A DNA stretch of 64,000 bases from the NCBI GenBank assembly GCA_028288705.1, contig JAQBNH010000005.1, forward strand, positions 110,185-174,184. Reading direction: 5' to 3'. The position numbers and the translations under genes are program-made. Below the pieces are notes generated by a model. It saw nothing but the letters and a program-made list of their open reading frames with translations. It was not told where the DNA came from and did not search any database. Each line of letters begins with the position of its first letter. The first letter of the stretch is position 1. Positions 1-8,462 of the stretch are shown piece after piece. The stretch comes from Ferruginibacter sp. Its GTDB lineage: Bacteria > Bacteroidota > Bacteroidia > Chitinophagales > Chitinophagaceae.

Positions 1-11
1 AACTTTACGAT

Positions 12-587
12 ATGGCAATTCTACGATTCAGAACATACTGGGAAGATGATGAAAGTGTTTACCGCGATGTGGCAATAAGGCATACGCAGACTTTCTTCGA
101 TCTTCATAACGCGATCTTAAAAAGCTACGAATTCGATAATAAACATAAGGCGACTTTTTACCGCAGCAATGATGCCTGGCAGCGGGGCCGGGAAATTTCT
201 TTGGAGAAATATGACAAGGCTTACCGCGTCGATCCCCTGATCATGGCAGATATAACGATCGGCAGCGAAATCAAAGATCCTAATCAGAAGTTCATCTACG
301 AATACGATTTTAATAAGAACTGGCATTTCATGGTGGAACTGATTCAGGTAGACAAGGAAGAAAATAAAAAGCTGGTTTATCCCTGCTGTATCCGAACGGA
401 AGGCATTTCGCCTTCACAGTACGGCACCAAAGGACTGGTTGATAAGCGCCTGGCAGAAATGGAAGAGAAATACGACCTGCAACCAGAAGCGATGAAAGAT
501 GGTTTCGGTCACGAAGGTGAAGACGAGGATGTGGTGGACAGTGATGAGGCAGGGGAAGATACGAATGAAGGCAACGACGGATTTTAA
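12..587 (+). CDS. Plasmid pRiA4b ORF-3-like family protein
   Basis: A 191-residue protein resembling the pRiA4b ORF-3 family (also seen as IS1096 passenger-like proteins), whose function is not established. The visible family features are the N-terminal strand with 'HTQTFFDLHNAI', the 'YEYDFNKNWHF' core near residues 96-106 and the 'YPCCIRTEG' stretch. The last ~30 residues are almost all Asp/Glu, an acidic tail typical of Bacteroidota members. No signal peptide or membrane segment is seen, so it is probably cytoplasmic. It is followed by a strong terminator, so it ends its transcript before miaA. The ATG lies only 11 bases from the window edge, so an upstream promoter cannot be judged. Confidence 0.75.
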   Translation: MAILRFRTYWEDDESVYRDVAIRHTQTFFDLHNAILKSYEFDNKHKATFYRSNDAWQRGREISLEKYDKAYRVDPLIMADITIGSEIKDPNQKFIYEYDFNKNWHFMVELIQVDKEENKKLVYPCCIRTEGISPSQYGTKGLVDKRLAEMEEKYDLQPEAMKDGFGHEGEDEDVVDSDEAGEDTNEGNDGF

Positions 588-614
588 CCAGTCTCGTCAT
601 TTGAAAATATTATT

Positions 615-640
615 AAGGAAGCCCGCAGCTTCCTTTTTTT
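615..640 (+). terminator. Intrinsic terminator after the ORF-3-like gene
   Basis: An 8-bp perfect stem (AAGGAAGC / GCTTCCTT) with a 5-base loop runs straight into a T tract. It lies 28 bases after the stop codon of the preceding gene and before miaA. Confidence 0.85.
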
Positions 641-667
641 ATCAGGGACGCTGAACAAATCCGCAGG

Positions 668-1582
668 ATGGAAAAGACATGTTTTATAATCGTTGGACCT
701 ACAGCCGTTGGCAAAACAGCTGCTGCGATTACGATTGCGGAGCAATTGCAGACGGAGATCATTTCTGCGGATAGCCGCCAGTGTTACCGGGAACTAAACA
801 TTGGCGTTGCACGTCCCTCGACCGATGAACTGGCTGCGGTGCCTCATCATTTTATTGCTTCCCATTCAGTAACCCAACTCCTCACGGCAGCCGATTTTGA
901 AACCTATGCATTACAGCAGGCAACCCAGATTTTCCAGTATCACGAAAGCGTTGTGATGGTGGGTGGTACCGGCCTTTATATCAAAGCATTTGCAGAAGGG
1001 CTGGATCCGATTCCGGCGGTTGCTGATGAGTTGAGAAATCAAATCCGGGAGCAGTATGCTAAAAACGGTATGCCCTGGCTGCAGGCAGAGATCCGGGAAA
1101 AAGATCCGCTTTTTTTCAAGGAAGGCGAAATGCAAAATCCGCAACGGATGATGCGTGCGCTGGAAGTAATCCAAACAACAGGCGAATCAATACTGGCATT
1201 ACAATCTGGCAGCAAACAAGAGAGGAATTTCAGGATCGTAAAACTGGGATTAGAGTTACCGAGGGAACTGTTATACCAACGTATCAACCAGCGGGTAGAC
1301 CAGATGATGGACGCCGGCTTGCTGGAAGAAGCGCGTGCGTTAATTCCGCAGCAGCAGCTGAATGCCTTGCAAACCGTAGGCTACAGGGAATTGTTTGCGC
1401 ATTTCAACGGGGAGATATCTTTAGCAAGGGCGATAGAGCTGATCAAACAAAATTCCCGTCACTACGCCAAGCGGCAACTCACCTGGTTTAAGAAAGACTC
1501 GGAGATCAGCTGGCTGGACGCGCGGGATGAGGCGGGGCTAACGGATTGGGTTAGCCGCACAATGAGCAGGAACACGGATTAA
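668..1582 (+). CDS. miaA: tRNA dimethylallyltransferase MiaA
   Basis: Transfers a dimethylallyl group to N6 of adenosine 37 in tRNAs that read UNN codons. The 304-residue length is normal for the family. The P-loop GPTAVGKT is at residues 10-17, and the substrate-binding DSRQ motif with Tyr at 35-40 follows. Further on are the typical 'VMVGGTGLYIKA' segment and, near the C terminus, 'QTVGYRE' and 'RHYAKRQLTWF', both family hallmarks. The start ATG gives a complete N terminus directly before the P-loop. It stands alone, with a terminator upstream and a long non-coding spacer downstream. Confidence 0.97.
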   Translation: MEKTCFIIVGPTAVGKTAAAITIAEQLQTEIISADSRQCYRELNIGVARPSTDELAAVPHHFIASHSVTQLLTAADFETYALQQATQIFQYHESVVMVGGTGLYIKAFAEGLDPIPAVADELRNQIREQYAKNGMPWLQAEIREKDPLFFKEGEMQNPQRMMRALEVIQTTGESILALQSGSKQERNFRIVKLGLELPRELLYQRINQRVDQMMDAGLLEEARALIPQQQLNALQTVGYRELFAHFNGEISLARAIELIKQNSRHYAKRQLTWFKKDSEISWLDARDEAGLTDWVSRTMSRNTD

Positions 1583-1661
1583 GTGGGTTAAAAAAAACAC
1601 AGATCAGAAGGATTTAACAGGATTTGAAATGGCGCATGTTCTGTGGTTCCTAAGAACGGAT

Positions 1662-1863
1662 GCCGCCGTCTGGTCTCCCGACCAACGGCTTCTTTTTGGT
1701 TCTGCCTGTCCGGTAGCCTGGTAAGGGTACATGGTATCAGGAGGAGGCTTTTTCATGAAACAAGAACAAGACAGAAAAGGAAGTATTTTTTTTACATCCT
1801 GATCATCGAGCCAAAGGGCAGGAGGATATCGCGATGCCGTTGCTCGGGAGACCAGACGGCGGC
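1662..1863. repeat. Pair of inverted REP-like palindromes in a non-coding spacer
   Basis: Within the 405-base gap between miaA and the porin gene, bases 1662-1689 and 1836-1863 form a 28-bp inverted repeat with a single mismatch, separated by 146 bases. Each arm is itself partly palindromic: the left arm can fold as CCGT-TGGTC, loop TCCC, GACCA-ACGG with one bulged base. This is the shape of REP/BIME repeats or of a very short MITE. The interior has no credible gene. No clear target-site duplication is visible at the outer ends. Confidence 0.7.
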
Positions 1864-1893
1864 GGTCTTCGATAAAGCATCCCGAATACGTGG

Positions 1894-1929
1894 TTTTACT
1901 TTTTACTTTTGAATTTTTACTTTTTATTT
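1894..1929. repeat. Degenerate A/T tract of TTTTTACTTTT units
   Basis: A low-complexity stretch in which a TTTTACTTTT-like unit recurs about three times with drift. It lies between the REP-like pair and the terminator of the porin gene. Tracts of the same style occur at 61476-61510 and, with different units, at 62410-62500. Confidence 0.45.
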
Positions 1930-1941
1930 CCATCACGCGCA

Positions 1942-1974
1942 TAAAAAAACGCGCAGCCTCTCAGCATGCGCGCT
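1942..1974 (-). terminator. Terminator of the porin/lipoprotein transcript
   Basis: Read on the minus strand, CGCGCA pairs with TGCGCG across an 11-base loop and is followed by seven T. It lies just after the stop codon of the porin gene that ends at 1988. Confidence 0.7.
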
Positions 1975-1987
1975 TCCCTTGCATATT

Positions 1988-3544
1988 CTAAAATTTAAAA
2001 CCCACTGTTGCGGCGATGTTTCCCTGCTGTTGTTTTACCACGGCATAGGTATTCTGCCTGTCCTCTAACCGGTAAGGGAAATCAACGTCTTTGTTGATAT
2101 GGTGAATGTAAGTCAGGTCGATAAAGAAACCTTTATTGCGGTAACCGAGCCCGCCGCTGAGCAGCATCTGGCTGGCTTTCAACGCAGCTTCTTTATATGG
2201 TCTTCCGTAATAAGCAAAACCTAAACGCCCCATGATCGTGTTGAATTTTAATTCACCCCCCACGCGGAAATTCACGGTGCCTTTATATTGTTGCTTCACC
2301 ACTTCGTTCAGTCCTTTGTAATAATCTTTTTCCAGCGTACCATCTTCACTCACGTTATAAAAACGGGAACCGCCATGATTGATATACTCCACGTCTGCAG
2401 AAATAAATGCCCGCTGCCTTTTTACATTTTCTACTTCACGAAAAACATAGGAAGCACTCAGGATCGCACGCCATGGCGACATCTGCATATATTTATTTTT
2501 ACCTGGTGAGCCCCCGGTAAATGTTTCAGAGGCGATGTAAGGCTCGTCCTGCGGCGGCTCCAGCCTGGTTAGTAAAGTTGTATGACGCGTATCCGTCAGC
2601 CACATGAATGAAGGGGTGTGCAATGCTAAACCGATTCTGATATACTCCTGCGGACGATAGATCGCGCCGAGTTTTAAATTCACCCCAACACCTTTTGTTT
2701 CCAGGTAATCCTGGTATTCAAACGACTGGAACTGGTTCGTTGTACTTTGCGAAGTGTCGTATTCATTAAATGTTGTGTGGCTGTTATAATTCACCAGCGG
2801 CATACCGATCGTTCCACCGAAAAACCATTTGTCTTTTTGGTTAAGTGCAATACCCAGCGCGGCTTCATATAAGCCACCCGTTGTTTTTTTATACATTTCC
2901 TGCATCAGTGCCTGTCCTGCATCCAGGATATATTCCGGTGCTGCCTTCACCTGCAGGACGCCGTTCACACGAACGGTATCGATCAGGTAAGTGTATAATG
3001 CAGGAGCAGATCCATAAGGGAGAGGAGAATTGCTGTTCAGCACATCGTCAATACTATAGCGCAACCGCGGATCCGCATTGGCTTTCGCGAATTCTTCTGC
3101 AAACTGTTCGCTGAAAGAACTCAGGTTGTTCAGGCCTTTATACCTGATCTCGTTATTAAAATTTGCGACCTGCGTAAAAGCAATACTTAACGCGCCGCTT
3201 TTTTTGCTGTATTGATCAGAGCCACCCAGCACAACACCGATCGGTCCCATGCTAAATGCATTCTTATTCTGTTGCGTCCTGGTATCGCGGTAATCGGCTT
3301 TGTTTTTATTCATGGTAAAACCCGGACTAAAAACGAACTCACCCGTTTTGTAAAAACCAAGTCCGGCAGGATTTACAAATGTGGCATTGATATCACCGCC
3401 GAGGGACCCCATCGCGCCACCGATCGCGAGATTTCTTGCGGTACCGTTTTGCGGGAACCAGCTGTAGCGTAAAGCATCTTCCGGCACCTGCGCATAAAGC
3501 GCTCCGGATGAGAGCAGGGTTAGAAGAAGTATATATTTTTTCAT
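1988..3544 (-). CDS. FadL/OmpP1-like outer-membrane transport protein
   Basis: A 518-residue secreted beta-barrel protein. An 18-19 residue signal peptide (ends ...LYAQ) is followed by the family's N-terminal region containing 'NPAGLGFY' at residues 58-65, typical of OmpP1/FadL/TodX relatives that carry hydrophobic molecules across the outer membrane. Alternating aromatic and polar residues continue to the end, which closes in Phe as barrel proteins often do ('GFKF'). The substrate is unknown. It lies 60 bases downstream of the tyrosine-rich lipoprotein on the same strand, so the two are probably co-transcribed, with the divergent proS beyond. My recollection is that a FadL-like gene next to proS is common in Bacteroidota. 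Confidence 0.8.
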   Translation of the reverse strand: MKKYILLLTLLSSGALYAQVPEDALRYSWFPQNGTARNLAIGGAMGSLGGDINATFVNPAGLGFYKTGEFVFSPGFTMNKNKADYRDTRTQQNKNAFSMGPIGVVLGGSDQYSKKSGALSIAFTQVANFNNEIRYKGLNNLSSFSEQFAEEFAKANADPRLRYSIDDVLNSNSPLPYGSAPALYTYLIDTVRVNGVLQVKAAPEYILDAGQALMQEMYKKTTGGLYEAALGIALNQKDKWFFGGTIGMPLVNYNSHTTFNEYDTSQSTTNQFQSFEYQDYLETKGVGVNLKLGAIYRPQEYIRIGLALHTPSFMWLTDTRHTTLLTRLEPPQDEPYIASETFTGGSPGKNKYMQMSPWRAILSASYVFREVENVKRQRAFISADVEYINHGGSRFYNVSEDGTLEKDYYKGLNEVVKQQYKGTVNFRVGGELKFNTIMGRLGFAYYGRPYKEAALKASQMLLSGGLGYRNKGFFIDLTYIHHINKDVDFPYRLEDRQNTYAVVKQQQGNIAATVGFKF

Positions 3545-3604
3545 ACAATAAAATTATAGTTGCGCGCCTGGAGCGTACATTAATAAATGGGTTACAGCCT
3601 GCTA

Positions 3605-4243
3605 TTATTGCTTGCGCGCCGGCCTTGGTACGCTGGTACCTGAACTTGTGCCGGAAGATGACGATGAACTGCTGCTGGGCGGAGTGTAAGTCCGGGTATT
3701 ATTGTCGGATGAAGTTGATCTTGTACTGGTAGATTGCGTCGGCAAAATCACGCGGCGCGTTGTGGTCGTACGGTTTGAATTGTTATAAGCACCGGAACTA
3801 TTGCTGTTGTACACACCACCGGTCTTAACATTTGTCGTCAGCACACTATTGTTATGATAGCTGCCGAGGTTACTCATCCGTGGAGCTGTATTTTTCGGGT
3901 TCGTAAATTTCACGCCTGCATAATAAACAGGGTAGGCGTAATAGTAAGGATTGTAATAATAACCATATGCGTAACCGTAGCGGTAAGGATTATAACGATA
4001 ATCATAATCGTAATCATAATCCAGGTCACGCCAGCGGCGATCGTAGGTGGCCATGCGAATCTGGCGCTCATCCCTGTCATTGCGCGTCACCACCTCTTCC
4101 TGTTCTTCATACTTTGTATTTTCTTCTACTACGCGTGCAGGAGAGTAATACACATCATCGGGAGTTTGGCCGCTTTTATAAGCGGTGCTGCAACTGCCTA
4201 AGGCAGCGGCGGAAATAGCGAGAAGTAAAATTTTAATTTTCAT
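3605..4243 (-). CDS. Tyrosine-rich, serine-tailed lipoprotein of unknown function
   Basis: A 212-residue lipoprotein: signal peptide with lipobox LGSC and Cys18. A charged linker is followed by a striking region at about residues 74-108 that is dominated by Tyr (alternating D-Y, then R-Y-G-Y and Y-Y-N-P pairs). The last ~80 residues are rich in Ser, Thr and Asn and end in basic residues. No catalytic domain is recognisable. The composition suggests a flexible or adhesive surface protein, but this is inference. It precedes the FadL-like gene on the same strand and is divergent from proS; relatives elsewhere have sometimes been mislabelled by that neighbour. Confidence 0.75.
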   Translation of the reverse strand: MKIKILLLAISAAALGSCSTAYKSGQTPDDVYYSPARVVEENTKYEEQEEVVTRNDRDERQIRMATYDRRWRDLDYDYDYDYRYNPYRYGYAYGYYYNPYYYAYPVYYAGVKFTNPKNTAPRMSNLGSYHNNSVLTTNVKTGGVYNSNSSGAYNNSNRTTTTRRVILPTQSTSTRSTSSDNNTRTYTPPSSSSSSSSGTSSGTSVPRPARKQ

Positions 4244-4392
4244 GGCGCAATGATTTAAAAAATTAAAGGTTAAAGTTACTGATTGTTCCCTCTAAAATGC
4301 TGTTGTAAAGTTGCACAATCTATTTGCTATAAGACGTATAGGCTTAAATTCCTGCTGTTAAAGATGTCTTAAATAGATGCGACAATTATCGT

Positions 4393-4400
4393 TACTTTTG
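4393..4400 (+). promoter_or_regulatory. -7 box of the proS promoter
   Basis: TACTTTTG fits the Bacteroidota -7 consensus TAnnTTTG exactly and lies 68 bases before the proS ATG. No convincing -33 TTTG is found at the usual spacing, so the call rests on the -7 box and position. Confidence 0.5.
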
Positions 4401-4467
4401 CAACCCCCGGAAATGACTTTTTTTAGTGATGAAAACTGGAGAAGAGCCCGGGATAACCTGATAATGT

Positions 4468-5946
4468 ATGAGTAAAGAACTGACAACAAGGGCTGCCGAC
4501 TATTCCCAATGGTACAACGATCTCGTGATCAAAGGCGGGCTGGCAGATTATTCCGCGGTTCGCGGTTGTATGGTGATCAAGCCTTATGGCTATGCCCTTT
4601 GGGAAAATATGCGCGATCAGCTGGACAAACGCTTTAAAGAAACCGGCCATGTGAATGCATACTTCCCGCTTTTTGTTCCCAAGAGTTTATTTGAAGCAGA
4701 AGAAAAAAATGCGGAAGGCTTTGCCAAAGAATGCGCCGTTGTTACGCATTACCGGTTAAAAACAGACCCGGATAACAAAGGAAAACTGATCGTTGATCCC
4801 GAGGCGAAACTGGAGGAAGAACTAGTGGTTCGTCCAACCAGTGAAGCCATCATCTGGAATACCTATAAAGGCTGGATCCAGTCCTATCGCGATCTGCCAT
4901 TACTCATCAATCAATGGGCAAATGTGGTGCGTTGGGAAATGCGCACGCGGTTATTTTTACGTACCGCTGAATTTTTATGGCAGGAAGGGCATACCGCACA
5001 TGCAACAAAAGCAGAAGCGATCGAAGAGACAGAAAAAATGCTGGACGTGTACGCAGAGTTTGTTGAAGAGTATATGGCCGTGCCGGTGATCAAGGGAATT
5101 AAAACGCCTAATGAACGTTTTGCAGGTGCAGAAGAAACTTATTGTATTGAAGCGATGATGCAGGACGGCAAGGCTTTACAGGCAGGCACCTCGCATTTTC
5201 TCGGGCAGAATTTCGCCAAAGCATTTGATGTGCAGTTCATGAATAAAGAAAATAAACTGGAATATGTGTGGGCCACGAGCTGGGGTGTTTCTACACGACT
5301 GATCGGTGCATTGATCATGGCACATAGCGACGACCAGGGATTGATCATGCCGCCAAAAATTGCCCCGTTGCAGGTAGTGATCGTGCCGATTTATAAAGGT
5401 GCTGATAGCAAACCGGTGATTGATGAAAAAGTGGCAACGATCATGGCTGAATTAAAAGCCCTGGGCATTCGTGCGAAATACGACGACAATGATAATGCAC
5501 GCCCGGGATGGAAATTTGCAGAGCATGAATTAAAAGGTGTTCCGGTAAGGATCGCGATGGGCATGCGCGACCTGGAAAATAACGTGGTGGAATTAGCGCG
5601 TCGCGATACGAAGGAAAAACAAACCGTTCCGCTGGATGGCCTGGCAGGACTTGTTCAGAACCTGCTGGAAGAAATTCAGCAGAATATTTACAACCGTGCA
5701 CTCGCATTTCGTGCAGATCATACAAGCGAAGCAAATAGCTGGGAAGAATTTGTGGATCTGCTGGATAACAAAACAGGATTTGTTTCCGCACACTGGGATG
5801 GTACCGCTGAAACAGAAGATGCGATCAAAGATAAAACCAAAGCAACGATCCGTTGTATACCCTTAAATAATAAGCAGGAAGCCGGTGTTTGTATCCTCAG
5901 CGGGAAACCAAGCACACAGCGGGTTTTGTTTGCAAGAGCTTACTAA
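4468..5946 (+). CDS. proS: Proline--tRNA ligase, eukaryote/archaeal-type
   Basis: Class II aminoacyl-tRNA synthetase that charges tRNA-Pro. The 492-residue length and layout match the eukaryote/archaeal-type (ProS type 3) enzyme, without the editing insertion of the long bacterial type. 'RPTSE' is at residues 122-126, and motif 2 '[14 protein letters not shown]' is at about 165-178. The '[10 protein letters not shown]' proline-binding segment and motif 3 '[10 protein letters not shown]' follow. The anticodon-binding domain comes next, and the C terminus ends with Tyr ('FARAY') as in this type. It is a single-gene transcript, with an upstream -7 box and a downstream terminator. A 20-codon reading frame in the leader overlaps its start. 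Confidence 0.97.
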   Translation: MSKELTTRAADYSQWYNDLVIKGGLADYSAVRGCMVIKPYGYALWENMRDQLDKRFKETGHVNAYFPLFVPKSLFEAEEKNAEGFAKECAVVTHYRLKTDPDNKGKLIVDPEAKLEEELVVRPTSEAIIWNTYKGWIQSYRDLPLLINQWANVVRWEMRTRLFLRTAEFLWQEGHTAHATKAEAIEETEKMLDVYAEFVEEYMAVPVIKGIKTPNERFAGAEETYCIEAMMQDGKALQAGTSHFLGQNFAKAFDVQFMNKENKLEYVWATSWGVSTRLIGALIMAHSDDQGLIMPPKIAPLQVVIVPIYKGADSKPVIDEKVATIMAELKALGIRAKYDDNDNARPGWKFAEHELKGVPVRIAMGMRDLENNVVELARRDTKEKQTVPLDGLAGLVQNLLEEIQQNIYNRALAFRADHTSEANSWEEFVDLLDNKTGFVSAHWDGTAETEDAIKDKTKATIRCIPLNNKQEAGVCILSGKPSTQRVLFARAY

Positions 5947-5970
5947 AAATTTCTATTTTAATCATTTTAA

Positions 5971-5997
5971 AGCGTTGAATTTTTCAACGCTTTTTTT
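5971..5997 (+). terminator. Terminator of proS
   Basis: A perfect 9-bp stem (AGCGTTGAA / TTCAACGCT) with a 3-base loop is followed by seven T, 24 bases after the proS stop codon. Confidence 0.9.
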
Positions 5998-6045
5998 GTC
6001 GTGTCAATTTTCTTTTTAATATTCGTTGTTACCAAAACGACAACT

Positions 6046-6501
6046 ATGGAACAACAGCAAAATTTGATTTCTAACGATTTACAGGTAGATCATATCGCCT
6101 ATGTTCATTTAAAAGAATCAGCGTCCTGGGCAAAATTCCTGGGTATCGTGGGGTTCGTTATCAGCGTCTTAATTGGGATCGTTGGTTTATTCGCGGGTAG
6201 CCTGGTCTCGAGATTCAACCGCGGATTTGGCGATTCTTCTGCAGGTATGATGGGCGCAGGATTTATAACGGTGATTTACCTGGTGATAGCGATTGTTTAT
6301 TTCCTCGTTTCGCTGTATGTATTTCGATTTGGAACAAAAATGAAGCAGGCATTGCAGGCAACGGACCAGGAAAATTTCAATGACGCGCTCAGTAATTTAA
6401 AAGGGGCATATCGTATCGTGGGTATCATCACGATCATCTATACAGGGTTGATCGCTATTGCTATGGTGTTCGCGATTGGCACGGCGCTGTTGCGGAAATA
6501 A
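6046..6501 (+). CDS. Small multi-pass membrane protein, DUF5362-like
   Basis: A 151-residue membrane protein with three hydrophobic helices at about 27-50, 75-100 and 122-146. A short hydrophilic N terminus starts 'MEQQQN', and the middle loop holds 'ALQATDQENFNDALSNLK', a segment I associate with the DUF5362 family. Its function is not known. An upstream GTG at 6001 would add 15 residues, but it overlaps the end of the proS terminator, so the ATG at 6046 is preferred. It converges on the RDD gene, with only 24 bases between them. Confidence 0.75.
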   Translation: MEQQQNLISNDLQVDHIAYVHLKESASWAKFLGIVGFVISVLIGIVGLFAGSLVSRFNRGFGDSSAGMMGAGFITVIYLVIAIVYFLVSLYVFRFGTKMKQALQATDQENFNDALSNLKGAYRIVGIITIIYTGLIAIAMVFAIGTALLRK

Positions 6502-6525
6502 TGCAGCTTGAACGAGTTTACCGCC

Positions 6526-7311
6526 TTACTCTTTCGTGGCGAGGTAATTATAATCCTCCAGTAATTTTGTGAGGAAATCAACGCCGCCCATGTTGGTCCG
6601 GATCTGTAACACATCCTTGATCTTATATTCCACGCGGACAGCGATATCGTAATTGTTTCGTTTGTTCGCCTGCGTGAGTACCGTTTTGATCGTATTAATA
6701 TCGTTATCTGTGAGGCGCATCACTTCGGGGAAACTCACCACGTAATTTTGATTCGTTACCTCCATGAAGACGGTATCGTTCACACTGAGGTCTGTCTTCG
6801 CATTCACTAAAACAGTTCCCGCAGCAATATCCCCAAGCCGCTGGCTCTTACGCGACACCGCGATGATGATGATCACGCCCAAACCCAGCATGCCGGTCAT
6901 CATCGTGTACACGATCAGGCTTTCGGCAGAGAAAAAAACATAACCGAATAAAAACGGCCATTCGAAAAATTTCGTGATCCAGCGCAGCAGGTATTGCCCC
7001 ATCGTAGGTTCCCCACCGTCGAGGCTGATGACGCGTATTGCCATTAATTTCTTGCCGATCGTTTGTCCATTCATCCAGAGTTCTGTCAGCAACGAATACA
7101 ATAACATCGGCAGGGAGATCAGCAGGATATCCAGCCCCATATTTTCCTGCAGGGAAATGCCCAGCCCGTTGTAGAGCAGGTATTTCATCGAAAAAATATA
7201 AGCGATCAGGAGGGCGTAATCAATTAAATAAGCCAGCAGCCGTTTATGAAAGGGGGCAACTTCAAATTCAAGGTCGATATTAAAAACCGTTTCTATCTGA
7301 ATCAGGGACAT
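6526..7311 (-). CDS. RDD family membrane protein
   Basis: A 261-residue integral membrane protein of the RDD family. The defining residues are visible: Arg24 and Asp31 in the first helix ('KRLLAYLIDYALL') and Asp161 in 'RLGDIAAGTVLV'. Three to four hydrophobic helices lie between about 25 and 152. The last 80 residues are soluble. Some RDD proteins have been linked to ion or osmolyte transport, but the role here is unknown. It is divergent from the SpoIIM-DUF4129-DUF4350-MoxR-DUF58 operon, and RDD and SpoIIM genes commonly border such MoxR clusters in Bacteroidota, so it probably works with them. Confidence 0.9.
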   Translation of the reverse strand: MSLIQIETVFNIDLEFEVAPFHKRLLAYLIDYALLIAYIFSMKYLLYNGLGISLQENMGLDILLISLPMLLYSLLTELWMNGQTIGKKLMAIRVISLDGGEPTMGQYLLRWITKFFEWPFLFGYVFFSAESLIVYTMMTGMLGLGVIIIIAVSRKSQRLGDIAAGTVLVNAKTDLSVNDTVFMEVTNQNYVVSFPEVMRLTDNDINTIKTVLTQANKRNNYDIAVRVEYKIKDVLQIRTNMGGVDFLTKLLEDYNYLATKE

Positions 7312-7439
7312 TACTGCAATTTACAATCTTCGGGAAATGAAAAAGCAGATTTTTTTATTCGTAAAAAATAAAGCAAATTGTAGCCTGACGGGGACCGTAC
7401 CAGCTCCTGGTCATCGTTGTTAAGCAAACTACTGTACCG

Positions 7440-8462
7440 ATGCGGGAAGCGATGTTTATTAAAAAAAATGTAGATAAATGGAATGCTTACCAGCATCAGC
7501 CAACCACAAATCCTGATGAAACAGCCGAACGTTTCATCACCCTCATCGACGACTTTTCTTACGCAAAAACATTTTACCCGAAAAGCAAAGCCACACGCTG
7601 GCTCAACGGGCTCGCTGCTTCGATCTATCAGAATATTTATCAGAATAAAAAAGAGAAGTATCGCCGTATTCCCGAGTTCTGGAAATATGAACTGCCGCTG
7701 CTTTTCAAGAAATACCACCGCATCTTTTTATTTACGACGCTGATCTTTATCCTTTTCGTGGCGATCGGCGTGATCTCCAGCATGCACAATCCTGATTTCG
7801 TGCGGGGCGTACTCGGCGATCGTTATGTGGATATGACGGAGGAAAATATCAGCAAAGGCGACCCGTTCGGCGTGTATAAAGATGAGAACCCGTTTACGAT
7901 GTTTGTGCGCATTGCGTTTAATAATATCCGCGTCGCATTCTTTACGTTTATCGGCGGCTTTACGCTTGGTTTTGTCACGCTTTCATTATTATGGAGCAAT
8001 GGCATTATGCTCGGTTGTTTCCAGTATATGTTTTTCGCAAATGGCCTGGGCGTGCAATCGATCCTCGTGATCTGGATTCATGGCACGATTGAAATTTCTT
8101 CGATCGTGATCGCCGGCACGGCAGGATTTATCCTGGCCAACGGAATTTTATTTCCGGGCACGTATAGCCGGCTCGAATCTTTCAAACGAGGTGCGCGCGA
8201 TGCGGCAAAAGTGCTGATCAGCCTGATTCCGTTTTTTATTCTTGCATCGTTTTTAGAAAGTTATATCACGCACCTGATGAGTGAGACCTATGATAAGGCA
8301 ACGAACTCAGGGCTTCCGGCATGGGCGAGCGTGATCATCCTGGCGGCTTCGGTCTTCCTGATCATTTGGTATTTTGTTATCTGGCCGATCCGTTTGTCCA
8401 AACGCGGTTATTATTCAAAAAAAGAGGGCATCGTCAGCCGGATCATTCCAAGCCATGCGTAA
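7440..8462 (+). CDS. Stage II sporulation protein M-like (SpoIIM/DUF95) membrane protein
   Basis: A 340-residue member of the SpoIIM/DUF95 family. A hydrophilic N-terminal domain of ~90 residues ('MREAMFIKKNVDKWNAYQ') is followed by about five membrane segments, starting with 'IFLFTTLIFILFVAIGV' near 94-110. The conserved 'HGTIEISSIVIAGTAGF' helix lies near 219-235. The organism is not inferred to sporulate: in Bacteroidota this family sits next to MoxR/DUF58 genes and its function is undetermined. A second ATG at 7452 is possible, but the longer form matches the usual N terminus as I recall it. First gene of the five-gene operon; its end overlaps the next gene by 8 bases. Confidence 0.88.
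   Translation: MREAMFIKKNVDKWNAYQHQPTTNPDETAERFITLIDDFSYAKTFYPKSKATRWLNGLAASIYQNIYQNKKEKYRRIPEFWKYELPLLFKKYHRIFLFTTLIFILFVAIGVISSMHNPDFVRGVLGDRYVDMTEENISKGDPFGVYKDENPFTMFVRIAFNNIRVAFFTFIGGFTLGFVTLSLLWSNGIMLGCFQYMFFANGLGVQSILVIWIHGTIEISSIVIAGTAGFILANGILFPGTYSRLESFKRGARDAAKVLISLIPFFILASFLESYITHLMSETYDKATNSGLPAWASVIILAASVFLIIWYFVIWPIRLSKRGYYSKKEGIVSRIIPSHA

Noticed and set aside
328..600. Reading frame on the minus strand opposite the ORF-3-like gene
   Set aside because: It lies fully within a well-supported gene on the other strand, has no family resemblance and no spacing of its own.
1604..1942. Overlapping frames of 89-112 codons on both strands in the REP-like region
   Set aside because: They are generated by the GC-rich inverted repeats and low-complexity tract; no domain, signal or start context supports them.
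4401..4467. T-box or proline riboswitch in the proS leader
   Set aside because: No T-box sequence, no specifier stem and no terminator were seen; T-boxes are also rare outside Gram-positive groups.
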